This document shows positions 5,272 through 5,286 of a stretch of 5,286 nt of DNA, piece by piece. A program made the translations under genes and the position numbers. Position 1 is the stretch's first letter; the number at the start of each line of letters is the position of its first letter. The stretch is from Leclercia sp. UBA7405 (GTDB taxonomy: Bacteria; Pseudomonadota; Gammaproteobacteria; Enterobacterales; Enterobacteriaceae). A model generated the notes under the pieces. The model did not search any database. It saw only the letters and a program-made list of their open reading frames with translations, and was not told where the DNA came from. The stretch spans positions 1 to 5,286 of the forward strand of contig DKMV01000283.1 in assembly GCA_002469605.1 (NCBI GenBank), written 5' to 3'.

Positions 5272-5286
5272 CCCTCTCCCCTCCGG
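5272..5286. repeat. Start of a third copy of the palindromic repeat, cut by the window end
   Basis: CCCTCTCCC (5272-5280) is identical to the left arm of copy 1 and is followed by CTCCGG at the window edge, where a loop would be expected. The right arm is not in the window, so this is a partial match only. Confidence 0.4.

Overview
The window comes from the chromosome of an enterobacterium, most likely in the Enterobacter/Leclercia/Lelliottia/Klebsiella range. It is GC-rich and densely coding. Five of its seven proteins (IlvB, IlvN, YicN, NepI, YicL) closely resemble Escherichia coli proteins that, from memory, lie in the same chromosomal neighbourhood. The genus is an inference; no search could be run.

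Layout from left to right. Positions 1-812 hold the 3' end of ilvB and the complete ilvN, the catalytic and regulatory subunits of acetohydroxyacid synthase I. They are followed by a strong hairpin (820-860) that covers the convergent junction with a LysR-type regulator gene on the minus strand (852-1757). A 100-bp divergent intergenic region separates the regulator from yicN (1858-2310), a small membrane-anchored DUF1198 protein. Next comes a 98-bp intergenic region rich in dyads, then a gene for an SRPBCC/START-like protein (2409-2936). nepI follows (2999-4189; MFS purine-ribonucleoside exporter). It converges on yicL (4238-5143, minus strand; EamA/DMT-family permease). Copies of a CCCTCTCCC...GGGAGAGGG palindromic repeat lie at both ends of yicL.

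How the genes may work together. ilvBN is a housekeeping biosynthetic operon. The regulator and the SRPBCC gene look like accessory insertions into an otherwise conserved ilvBN-yicN-nepI-yicL backbone; in E. coli K-12 I recall uhpABCT and adeP (yicO) between ilvN and yicN. The most interesting signal is upstream of the SRPBCC gene. Two 15-bp dyads of the form ATC-N9-GAT (2312-2326 and 2384-2398), which match the general LysR-type box (T-N11-A), bracket an AT-rich candidate promoter. The second is the core of a perfect 11-bp inverted repeat whose right arm contains the Shine-Dalgarno sequence. A working model is that the nearby LysR regulator controls the SRPBCC gene, and perhaps nepI 62 bp downstream, in response to an unknown ligand. 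This is an inference from sequence pattern and proximity only.

I see no rRNA, tRNA, CRISPR array, insertion sequence, phage gene or recognisable defence system. Nothing here amounts to a clearly new system; the regulator/dyad/SRPBCC unit is the best candidate for follow-up.
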